DNA of 5,119 nt from HGM04593 sp964458275 (GTDB taxonomy: Bacteria; Bacteroidota; Bacteroidia; Bacteroidales; Bacteroidaceae). The first letter of the stretch is position 1, and each line of letters begins with the position of its first letter. Position numbers and translations under genes: made by a program. Below, piece by piece: positions 1 through 5,119 of this stretch. Under the pieces are notes generated by a model that saw only the letters and a list, made by a program, of their open reading frames with translations, was not told the DNA's origin and made no database searches. The stretch is from contig CAYWIE010000072.1 of assembly GCA_964458275.1 (NCBI GenBank), forward strand, positions 1 through 5,119. Direction: 5' to 3'.

Positions 1-175
1 AACCAAAACAGTCGTTCAAAGTCAAGAGTCAAAGTAACGGGATAGTAACGAAACTCTGTCATTTCTTGGCTTTTCATTGACATTTGATGGCACTGCAACA
101 TCTTGTCAAACACTGTTAAATCGCTAACAGACAACATTCTTTCCCCATTTCGCACTCACTTTCGTTTCTTTGTTG
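1..175. other. Intergenic left edge, no gene seen
   Basis: I see no convincing coding sequence here. It contains a small inverted repeat, CTGTTA at 113-118 and TAACAG at 125-130 (6-bp stem, 6-base spacer), about 45 bases upstream of the -7 box at 176. This could be an operator but may be chance. The minus strand carries a near-match to a Bacteroidales -7 box (TTACTTTG, about 31-38), so a divergent gene may start beyond the left edge. Neither point is firm. Confidence 0.4.
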
Positions 176-183
176 TATCTTTG
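176..183 (+). promoter_or_regulatory. Bacteroidales -7 promoter box for the YhhN operon
   Basis: TATCTTTG matches the Bacteroidota housekeeping consensus TAnnTTTG exactly. No good TTG element is visible about 20 bases upstream, so the -33 part is weak or absent. Transcription should begin a few bases after the final G, at about 186-191. That places the ATG at 186 at or before the transcript start and argues for a translation start further downstream. Confidence 0.75.
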
Positions 184-215
184 CAATGGACCTCAAAAAT
201 ACAGGCCCCATCAAT

Positions 216-884
216 ATGAGCAATACATTCTATAGAACAAAAATGGAGGTTATCGCAATTTCGATCCTCTACTTCATCGCTGTGGCCATCTATTTTCTGC
301 CGTTTGCATTGCCATGCAAACTCGCCCTGCCGGTAGCCCTGCTGTTCCTTGCCTCATTCAAACTGCTACCATGGCAAATGTCATTTGCCATGCTCTTCTC
401 ATGCACAGGCGACTACATGGGAGCCATTGGCAATTTCATGGGGCAGATGGGAGCCTTTGCCCTTGCTCATATATTTCTGATACTATACTTCCTTTCGCGG
501 CACAGACTGGGAGTGGAGCGACGCAAATATGGACGCTATTCACTCAGATACAAGATAGCCGCAACAATAGCAGTACTGCCGCTTGCAGTATTCGCACTTG
601 TAAAAATCTTTCCCAAAGTCCCTGAGGGGATAATGAGTTGGGGAGTGCTTATCTATGCACTGCTAATCTCGTTCATGCTGTGGTGTTCGCTTCAACAAAG
701 AAGCGCGCTGTTTGCTTTAGGCGGAGCACTGTTCCTTGCATCGGACATGATACTTGCATGGAACAAATTTGTAGAGCACATACCCCATGCGACTTACTAT
801 ATACTTATACCGTACTTCCTATCGCAATGGCTGTTGTTCATACGCTCTACAAAATGGTGGGGACGACACATGGAAAAAGAGTAG
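216..884 (+). CDS. YhhN/TMEM86-family membrane protein, putative lysoplasmalogenase
   Basis: This is a polytopic inner-membrane protein of the YhhN family (PF07947). Characterised members (TMEM86A/B and some bacterial homologues) hydrolyse the vinyl-ether bond of lysoplasmalogens; that this one does so is inference. Counting from ATG 216 (222 residues), about eight hydrophobic helices are visible. Two family hallmarks are present: the Gly-Asp pair in helix 3 (residues 65-66, context FSCTGDYMG), and the block GGALFLASDMILAWNKF (169-185), whose Ser-Asp lies in helix 7, followed by a last helix with YFLSQWLLF. The frame is open from ATG 186, but a -7 box ends at 183, so that ATG would be at or before the transcript start. 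I prefer 216, with 243 as an alternative. The gene is followed after 19 bases by the lipoprotein gene and is probably cotranscribed with it. Family assignment is strong, exact substrate unknown. Confidence 0.85.
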   Translation: MSNTFYRTKMEVIAISILYFIAVAIYFLPFALPCKLALPVALLFLASFKLLPWQMSFAMLFSCTGDYMGAIGNFMGQMGAFALAHIFLILYFLSRHRLGVERRKYGRYSLRYKIAATIAVLPLAVFALVKIFPKVPEGIMSWGVLIYALLISFMLWCSLQQRSALFALGGALFLASDMILAWNKFVEHIPHATYYILIPYFLSQWLLFIRSTKWWGRHMEKE

Positions 885-903
885 AATCTAACAAATATAA
901 AAA

Positions 904-2484
904 ATGAAACACATTATTTTAACCGTCATTGCACTGCTTGCAATTGTATCGTGCAAGACAACGGACAAGTTCACCGCACTCAACAAAAAAGCCCAAAAAG
1001 AGTACAACACCCCCATCCGTCCCGGATATGAGGGCAAGAATCCCTATTGGAACAGATTTTCCAACAAATTCATGTATGCTCCGGCATTCGATTTCAAAGA
1101 GGTGGAAGGCGCAAGAGAATACAAATACACCATTACGCAAAACGTGAAGGAGAATGCCAAGAAATGGTCGTTCACAGAAGAAGCCCCCAACCTGTCGCTT
1201 GCGCCCGTATGGGAAAAGATTGAAGTCGGCAACGTGATACTCACCATAGAAGCACTCGACAAAGAGGGAAAGACAATTGCCACCGTTGGTGAACGCAAGT
1301 TCTACCGCGACACCCCCTTCACCGGTCCCTACCACAATGCAGTACGCGGTTACAAGGAGTCGGCGCTGCTGGCACTGCTCTACATACACAACATGCCCGC
1401 AATCCAGAACTGGAAAAAAGGTCCCACCCCCGACATGAGCTATGAGCTCAACACATACCCCTGCAAAATCATCGGCGCAACAATCAGCGTCGAAGTTCTG
1501 CTCTCACGCCTATGCCCCGACCTGAAGGAAGATGCACTGAAGATAGCCGAAAACGCGGCACAGTTCCTTATCAACGAAAGCCGTCCCGAAGGCGACCCTC
1601 TCGCATTCTTCCCACCCACCTATTACGGCAACTACGTTACCTCAGGAGCCAAGCGCAACAAAGGCAAGACTATGGCAATGGAAGCACTCAGCGCAGCCAA
1701 CGCATTCCTTGACCTCTACGATGCAACAGGCAAAAAGGAATACTTCGACCGAGCAATGAACATCACCGAAACCTACTCAAAGATACAGGCTGAGGACGGT
1801 TCGTTCCCCATCAAGATGGATTTTGCCACCGGCGAACCGGTAAACGAAGTGCGCGCTCTGCTCCACCCCATGCTCGAATACCTGCAACGCCTGCAACAGC
1901 AGTATGGTGTAAAGAAATACGACAAGATGTTCGCTCTATCAGAAAAATGGATGCAAGAGGGTGCCTTGAAATCGTTCGACATGACAGGACAGTTCGAGGA
2001 CGGCACAGTGGTAGGACTGCAACCATACGAGAATCTCACCAACTGTACCGCAGCCCCCTACGCATCGTATCTGCTGGGCAAAGAGAACACCACAGACAGC
2101 GAACTGCAAGACGCAATAGACCTTGTACGATTCTGTGAAGACCAATTTGTATTCTGGGATACACCTGTGAAAAAATACGGTATAATAAAGGTAAACCACA
2201 CTCCCTGCGTAACAGAACAGTACAAATACATGGTACCCATCGACCACAGTGCATGCAACGTTGCAAACGCATGGCTCAGCCTCTACGAAGAGACAGGCGA
2301 CGAGCTCGCTTTCACCAAAGCAAAGGCACTCATAGACATGCTGACCATAATGCAGAACCCCAATACCGGCAAAATCGCCACCTTCTGGCGCAATTTCCTT
2401 GTCGGCACCGACTGGATAAACTGTACGCTGCTATCCGTACAGACACTTATCAGAATGGATGAACTTATCAACAAGGAGAAATAA
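904..2484 (+). CDS. Lipoprotein with predicted alpha/alpha-toroid (six-hairpin-like) domain
   Basis: A 526-residue secreted lipoprotein: the hydrophobic signal is followed by lipobox IVSC with the lipidated Cys at 17. Residues of about 57-137 look like a beta-rich Ig/FnIII-like domain, including a segment FKEVEGAREYKYTI and a later VGNVILTIEALDKEGK. From about 145 to the end the protein is helical with repeated Tyr/Trp/Asp/Gly-rich turns (for example LYDATGKKEYFDRA, IQAEDGSFPIK, DWINCTLLSVQTL). This pattern recalls (alpha/alpha)6 barrels of six-hairpin glycosidases, polysaccharide lyases and C5-epimerases. I do not recognise a specific family and cannot name catalytic residues, so carbohydrate processing is only inference. 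Residues after the Cys (KTTDKF) are not a strong acidic export signal, so surface display is uncertain. It sits 19 bases after the YhhN gene, with no promoter box seen between, and ends just before a strong terminator. Confidence 0.8.
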   Translation: MKHIILTVIALLAIVSCKTTDKFTALNKKAQKEYNTPIRPGYEGKNPYWNRFSNKFMYAPAFDFKEVEGAREYKYTITQNVKENAKKWSFTEEAPNLSLAPVWEKIEVGNVILTIEALDKEGKTIATVGERKFYRDTPFTGPYHNAVRGYKESALLALLYIHNMPAIQNWKKGPTPDMSYELNTYPCKIIGATISVEVLLSRLCPDLKEDALKIAENAAQFLINESRPEGDPLAFFPPTYYGNYVTSGAKRNKGKTMAMEALSAANAFLDLYDATGKKEYFDRAMNITETYSKIQAEDGSFPIKMDFATGEPVNEVRALLHPMLEYLQRLQQQYGVKKYDKMFALSEKWMQEGALKSFDMTGQFEDGTVVGLQPYENLTNCTAAPYASYLLGKENTTDSELQDAIDLVRFCEDQFVFWDTPVKKYGIIKVNHTPCVTEQYKYMVPIDHSACNVANAWLSLYEETGDELAFTKAKALIDMLTIMQNPNTGKIATFWRNFLVGTDWINCTLLSVQTLIRMDELINKEK

Positions 2485-2497
2485 CACACCTTATATA

Positions 2498-2552
2498 AAA
2501 ACTTCAATCCCGCTATTGCTTATTTAGCAAACAATAGCGGGATTGAAGTTTT
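2498..2552. terminator. Bidirectional intrinsic terminator
   Basis: A perfect 21-bp inverted repeat (arms 2498-2518 and 2532-2552, 13-base loop) has the GC-rich core CCCGCTATTG/CAATAGCGGG. It is flanked by A-tracts and T-tracts: on the plus strand the stem ends in TTTT, and on the minus strand it ends in TTTTT. It lies 13 bases past the stop of the plus-strand lipoprotein gene and about 30 bases past the stop of the convergent methyltransferase gene, so it can serve both. The loop contains an alternative short pairing, TTGCT with AGCAA. Confidence 0.92.
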
Positions 2553-2582
2553 CAGACAACCTACAAAAGGAAATATGTCCTT

Positions 2583-3287
2583 CTATTTATACAACAAAAA
2601 TATTGCAGGAATTTTTGAGAGGTCAGGGATATTGCCCTTCCAATCTTTAACAAGACGTGTGCGCACAAATTCATCGTCGCATGTAAGATTGGCAGCAACG
2701 CAAAGCTTGGTCTGCGGACGGCAATTCTTTATTATATCCTCTATCATCTTGCCATTGCGATAAGGAGTCTCTATGAAGAGCTGAGTCTCGTCCTCGTTGT
2801 ATATGCGCTGTTCAAGCTGCTTAAGCCTGCGTGCGCGTTCTTCCGGCTTTATAGGCAGATAACCGTGGAAAGCAAAACTCTGTCCATTGAATCCGGATGC
2901 CATCACCGACAATATTATACTCGACGGTCCCACAAGCGGCACAACTTTCATACCCTTGCGTTGGGCGATTGCGACAACATCGGCGCCCGGATCGGCAACA
3001 GCAGGACAACCAGCTTCGGAAATAACCCCCATGCTCTTGCCCTCGGCAAGCGGAGCAAGGAAACCCGCAATATCTCCGGGAGAGGTGTGCTTGTTAAGTT
3101 CGAAAAACTGCGAACCGTCAATATCAAACTGCGCATCGACCCGGCGCAAAAAACGTCGTGCTGTACGCACATTCTCAACAATAAAATATCTTATCTCCTT
3201 TATTATTTCGCTGTTATGCGCCGGCAACACTCTCTCAAGCGAAGTCTCGCCCAATGTTACCGGTATAAGGTAAAGTGCTGTTTCCAT
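2583..3287 (-). CDS. RsmI-like SAM-dependent methyltransferase (tetrapyrrole methylase superfamily)
   Basis: A 234-residue cytoplasmic enzyme of the tetrapyrrole/corrin methylase superfamily (PF00590), closest to RsmI, which 2'-O-methylates 16S rRNA C1402. The RsmI signature is clear: GVISEAGCPAVADPGADVV at 87-105, VVPLVGPSSI at 115-124, and ASGFNGQSFAFHGYLP at 130-145, followed by LFIETPYRNGKM, the counterpart of RsmI's E-x-P-x-R segment. The N-terminus differs from canonical RsmI: LYLIPVTLGETS replaces the usual LYIVATPIGN, and VENVRTARRFL replaces AEDTRHTRKLL. The protein lacks the extra C-terminal domain of the roughly 286-residue E. coli enzyme. I take it as the short paralogue common in Bacteroidota, whose substrate I do not know, and therefore give no rsmI symbol. 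It is monocistronic, with its own promoter. Confidence 0.88.
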   Translation of the reverse strand: METALYLIPVTLGETSLERVLPAHNSEIIKEIRYFIVENVRTARRFLRRVDAQFDIDGSQFFELNKHTSPGDIAGFLAPLAEGKSMGVISEAGCPAVADPGADVVAIAQRKGMKVVPLVGPSSIILSVMASGFNGQSFAFHGYLPIKPEERARRLKQLEQRIYNEDETQLFIETPYRNGKMIEDIIKNCRPQTKLCVAANLTCDDEFVRTRLVKDWKGNIPDLSKIPAIFLLYK

Positions 3288-3340
3288 AGTAATTATAAAA
3301 AGTTACAATCATTCTCTCATCCTCCGCGTGCAGGATATTG

Positions 3341-3373
3341 CAAAGATAGTCTATTTTTGGATAAGAAGTGAAA
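3341..3373 (-). promoter_or_regulatory. Promoter of the RsmI-like methyltransferase gene
   Basis: The minus strand reads TATCTTTG at 3348-3341, an exact TAnnTTTG -7 box. A TTTC at 3373-3370, 21 bases upstream, is a one-mismatch -33 element. Transcription would start near 3335-3338, giving a leader of about 50 bases before the ATG at 3287. The leader just before the start is A/T-rich without a Shine-Dalgarno sequence. Confidence 0.75.
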
Positions 3374-3469
3374 CTATGCAGTGTCTTAATTCGTAAAAGA
3401 AACTCCGACAAAAAAACATCATAAATGCTAATAGGCACATATATCATGGTAAAAATTCAAGAATAACTG

Positions 3470-3500
3470 TTGCAAAAAGACTTCATGCATATTATATTTG
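3470..3500 (+). promoter_or_regulatory. Bacteroidales promoter of the muramidase-lipoprotein unit
   Basis: TTG at 3470-3472 (-33 element) is followed after 20 bases by TATATTTG at 3493-3500 (-7 box, exact TAnnTTTG). Spacing and both boxes fit the Bacteroidota consensus. Transcription would start about 3504-3508, giving a leader of about 85 bases to the ATG at 3590, which supports 3590 rather than 3673 as the real gene start. I see no second TAnnTTTG box before the lipoprotein gene at 4523, so this promoter probably serves both. Confidence 0.78.
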
Positions 3501-3626
3501 CGATAGAGATACAAAATATTAAATCAGCAACCTGATTCTTTCTGTTGTGTTGTATAATTGCAGACGTTAACATTAAATTTTTTATTAAGATGGAAATGTT
3601 TATATCCAACAAAAGAGAAGAATTAG

Positions 3627-3635
3627 AAAAAAAAA
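3627..3635 (+). repeat. Nine-A homopolymer at the first frameshift
   Basis: An uninterrupted run of nine A lies at codons 13-16 of the muramidase gene. With nine A the frame opened at ATG 3590 ends after 21 codons. With ten A it runs into the main muramidase frame. Such runs are prone to replication slippage, to RNA polymerase slippage and to miscounting by some sequencing methods. Confidence 0.85.
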
Positions 3636-3672
3636 GGAGAAAAACGATGCCCTAAGAAAAATTTTTCCAAGT

Positions 3673-4332
3673 ATGTACGAAGACGGCGAAGATGATACAG
3701 AGTATTATCTTGTCGACAATAATGGTAACAGAGGCAAGGAACCATTATCAGACGGCATTTTCGCAAAACCCGAAAAGGAACAAGAACCAAGCGCAACAAC
3801 AGAAAAACCGACCAAAAGGCTCAACATCGACCCATGGAGATTCGAAAAAATAGCAGACCATATGCAAAACGGTATAAAAGTCGGACTTGACGGCAGACTC
3901 GATACCGTGCCACTGCGACGAGTTGAATATGGAGATTATTTCGATGAATTGAATAATGCGAAATTCGAATCGGTTATCCCTATAACCCTTAAACTTGAAG
4001 GTGGATATTCGAACAGAAAAAACGATAAAGGAGGAGAAACGAAGTATGGAATAACTAAAATTTTTTATGATACATACAAGCATCGCGTTCCAGGAATAGC
4101 TCCTGACATAAAGTCGCTGACATTGGACGATGCAAAAAGACTTTATAAGGCTCAGTGGGACTATTACAAGTTGGGTTATATCAGAGACAAACGTAAAGCA
4201 TTGTTGATAAATGACTATATAATAAATTCTAATGCAAACGAGGTTGTAAAACGTATGCAAACGAATTTACAAGACAAGTATAATATCACAGTTGATGGAA
4301 TAATTGGGAAACACATTAAACGCCATAAATGA
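3673..4332 (+). CDS. Central open segment of the GH108-type muramidase
   Basis: This is the longest uninterrupted frame of the broken muramidase gene (219 residues) and probably the piece an automatic annotation would call. It holds the charged linker (about 1-95), the GH108 catalytic core with KLEGGY (E109 as the presumed acid) and TKYGIT (123-128), and the first half of the peptidoglycan-binding domain up to DGIIG (residues about 208-212). Its last residues, after GIIG, are a frameshift product (KHIKRHK) rather than family sequence. ATG 3673 is probably an internal Met of the original protein: the promoter and the coherent upstream frame point to 3590. If translated from here alone it would lack the GWINRLN part of the binding domain. 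Confidence 0.6.
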   Translation: MYEDGEDDTEYYLVDNNGNRGKEPLSDGIFAKPEKEQEPSATTEKPTKRLNIDPWRFEKIADHMQNGIKVGLDGRLDTVPLRRVEYGDYFDELNNAKFESVIPITLKLEGGYSNRKNDKGGETKYGITKIFYDTYKHRVPGIAPDIKSLTLDDAKRLYKAQWDYYKLGYIRDKRKALLINDYIINSNANEVVKRMQTNLQDKYNITVDGIIGKHIKRHK

Positions 4333-4522
4333 TATTGATTTTGAGACATTCGCTGATATTATACAAACAGATAGAAAAGAACATTTCGATAAAACGTAAA
4401 AAATGATTACAATATAAATTCATACAACATAAACGGATGGATAAATAGACTAAATGAAATATCCGATTCTGTCGGATTCAAGAAAAAATACAGAAGTAGA
4501 TACCAATAATAATAAAATCATT

Positions 4523-5068
4523 ATGAACAAAACTTTCACTTTTATTATGTTAATCATATTCCTTTGTGGATGTAACTCTTTAAAAACAAAATACTATGAA
4601 AAATTATACGAAAAGGAGAGTAAATACAAAGTAAAAGAGACAGGACAATCGCCATTTGTCGGAAAGTGGAAATGGGTACGCAACAAAGCCGGTGTTAGAA
4701 ATTTGAATATATATATAGGAGAGCGTAACGATTCACTGATGTTTACAATATACGCGGTTCTAAATTATGGGAATTGGGTATCTTCACCTAGTGAAGATAA
4801 AAATGGAAAAGACATCCCTGAAGTATGCATAGCAAATCCCAAAAGAAGTAATACAATAAATGCTGTATTCTGTAAAGAGTGTTCTAAATACGAAAATCCC
4901 TGTTTCGATTCAGTAACAATAAAACTAATGGATAAAAACACATTGGTATATTCAACAGCAGGAGGTGAATATTGGGGAATACCGCGTCAGATGGTTTTTA
5001 AACGCGTAAATAATAAAAATGAAGAATTTTCTCATAGAATATATGAGGTTTACAAAGAATACAAATAA
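4523..5068 (+). CDS. Small lipoprotein, predicted beta-rich; candidate muramidase inhibitor or immunity protein
   Basis: A 181-residue lipoprotein starting MNKTFTFIMLIIFLCGC, with the lipobox LCGC and lipidated Cys 17. The frame is open from 4454, but the first 23 codons there overlap the muramidase C-terminal coding region in another frame and would place a polar stretch before the signal peptide, so 4523 is the better start. After a charged helix-like tether (18-40), the mature domain begins FVGKWKWVRNKAG and alternates like beta strands (LNIYIG, SLMFTIYAVLNYG, VTIKLMD, TLVYST, QMVFKRV), recalling small lipocalin-like barrels. Four cysteines (102, 117, 120, 127) could form disulfides in the periplasm. 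The residues after Cys 17 (NSLKTK) lack the acidic surface-export signal, so it should face the periplasm. It follows the muramidase stop by 13 bases. I recognise no family; the inhibitor role is inferred from context. Confidence 0.72.
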   Translation: MNKTFTFIMLIIFLCGCNSLKTKYYEKLYEKESKYKVKETGQSPFVGKWKWVRNKAGVRNLNIYIGERNDSLMFTIYAVLNYGNWVSSPSEDKNGKDIPEVCIANPKRSNTINAVFCKECSKYENPCFDSVTIKLMDKNTLVYSTAGGEYWGIPRQMVFKRVNNKNEEFSHRIYEVYKEYK

Positions 5069-5073
5069 TCGAG

Positions 5074-5111
5074 TAGGTAGGGAAACGAAAGTTTTCCTGC
5101 CTATTTCGTTT
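5074..5111 (+). terminator. Intrinsic terminator with GAAA tetraloop
   Basis: TAGGTAGGGAAAC (5074-5086) pairs with GTTTTCCTGCCTA (5091-5103) over 13 bp, including two G-U wobbles, closing a GAAA loop. A T-rich tail, TTTCGTTT, follows at 5104-5111. It lies 5 bases after the lipoprotein stop. A second, mutually exclusive perfect 10-bp stem is possible: GGAAACGAAA (5081-5090) with TTTCGTTTCC (5104-5113). Confidence 0.82.
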
Positions 5112-5119
5112 CCTTCCCT

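Larger units (their letters stand above)
3288..3589. other. Divergent intergenic region with two promoters
   Basis: This roughly 300-base gap separates the minus-strand methyltransferase from the plus-strand muramidase. It holds the minus-strand promoter (3341-3373) and the plus-strand promoter (3470-3500). The muramidase leader carries a small hairpin, AATCAG (3522-3527) with CTGATT (3532-3537) and a 4-base loop, followed by a T-rich stretch; its role, if any, is unknown. I found no RNA gene or coding frame of credible quality here. A/T content rises towards the right side. Confidence 0.6.
3590..4509 (+). pseudogene. GH108-family muramidase with PG_binding_3-type domain, split by three frameshifts
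   Basis: Four frame segments join into one protein. Segment 1 begins MEMFISNKREELE and stops at 3655 because the A-run at 3627-3635 has nine A; ten would continue into KNDALRKIFPSMYEDG, the frame open from 3673. Segment 2 ends at 4332, but at AAA 4309-4311 the shifted frame continues NTLNAINDIDFETFAD; two more A give GIIGKNTLNAIND, as expected for the family. Segment 3 runs to a stop at 4397-4399; one more A at 4391-4394 leads to NVKNDYNINSYNINGWINRLNE and a stop at 4507-4509. The repaired gene has 308 codons including the stop. It has an acidic, charged N-terminal region of about 125 residues with no signal peptide, then the GH108 (PF05838) catalytic motif KLEGGYSN with the presumed catalytic Glu at codon 3997-3999 and GGETKYGIT, then a peptidoglycan-binding domain (PF09374-like: VDGIIG, GWINRLN). 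It would cleave peptidoglycan glycan strands. True decay, sequencing error and slippage are all possible causes. Confidence 0.8.

Noticed and set aside
20..36. Repeated GTCAAGA/GTCAAAG units as a direct repeat array or CRISPR remnant
   Set aside because: Only two short imperfect copies occur, with no spacers or regular period.
919..1389. Minus-strand frame of 156 codons inside the lipoprotein gene
   Set aside because: It lies wholly antisense to a gene with a clear signal peptide and coherent protein. It is Cys/Gly/Val-rich in the way antisense frames are and has no recognisable motif or promoter.
2498..2552. Long inverted repeat as a transposon end or insertion site
   Set aside because: It is single, sits between convergent stop codons, and has T-tracts on both sides, so a bidirectional terminator explains it fully.
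2865..3371. Plus-strand frame of 168 codons across the methyltransferase
   Set aside because: It is antisense to a confidently identified RsmI-like gene and has no family signature of its own.
3553..3560. TATAATTG as a second promoter for the muramidase
   Set aside because: It has one mismatch to TAnnTTTG and no TTG element at the right distance, while the upstream 3470-3500 promoter matches both boxes with ideal spacing.
3748..4260. Minus-strand frame of 170 codons opposite the muramidase
   Set aside because: It is a shadow of the muramidase. Its aromatic-rich sequence is what reverse-reading A-rich codons produces.

Overview
The window looks like chromosomal DNA of a member of the Bacteroidales (Bacteroidota). 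Three promoters match the phylum's -7 consensus TAnnTTTG (176-183 and 3493-3500 on the plus strand, 3341-3348 on the minus strand). Start codons follow A/T-rich leaders without a Shine-Dalgarno sequence. One gene is the short RsmI-like methyltransferase typical of this phylum. Genus cannot be told from what is here.

Left part (1-2552). A promoter drives an apparent two-gene operon: an eight-helix membrane protein of the YhhN/TMEM86 (lysoplasmalogenase) family, then, 19 bases on, a 526-residue lipoprotein with a beta-rich N-terminal domain and a large helical C-terminal domain that looks like an alpha/alpha-toroid (six-hairpin) fold. A perfect 21-bp inverted repeat ends this operon and also lies past the end of the convergent minus-strand gene, so it probably terminates both.

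Middle (2583-3589). A minus-strand SAM-dependent methyltransferase of the tetrapyrrole methylase/RsmI superfamily has its own promoter. A divergent intergenic region of about 300 bases follows, with a strong plus-strand promoter at its right end.

Right part (3590-5111). DNA here is clearly richer in A/T. It holds a two-gene unit: a GH108-type muramidase with a C-terminal peptidoglycan-binding domain, then 13 bases later a small lipoprotein with a predicted beta-rich, four-cysteine mature domain, closed by a GAAA-loop terminator. The muramidase gene is broken into four frame segments by three frameshifts, each explained by missing A residues in an A-run. Restoring them gives one continuous protein of about 307 residues (3590-4509). 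The longest uninterrupted frame (3673-4332) is therefore only the central piece, and the first 23 codons of the frame opening at 4454 are a shadow of the muramidase C-terminus, so the lipoprotein really starts at 4523. The pairing of a leaderless wall hydrolase with a periplasm-facing lipoprotein resembles an effector/immunity or lysozyme/inhibitor pair. That is inference.
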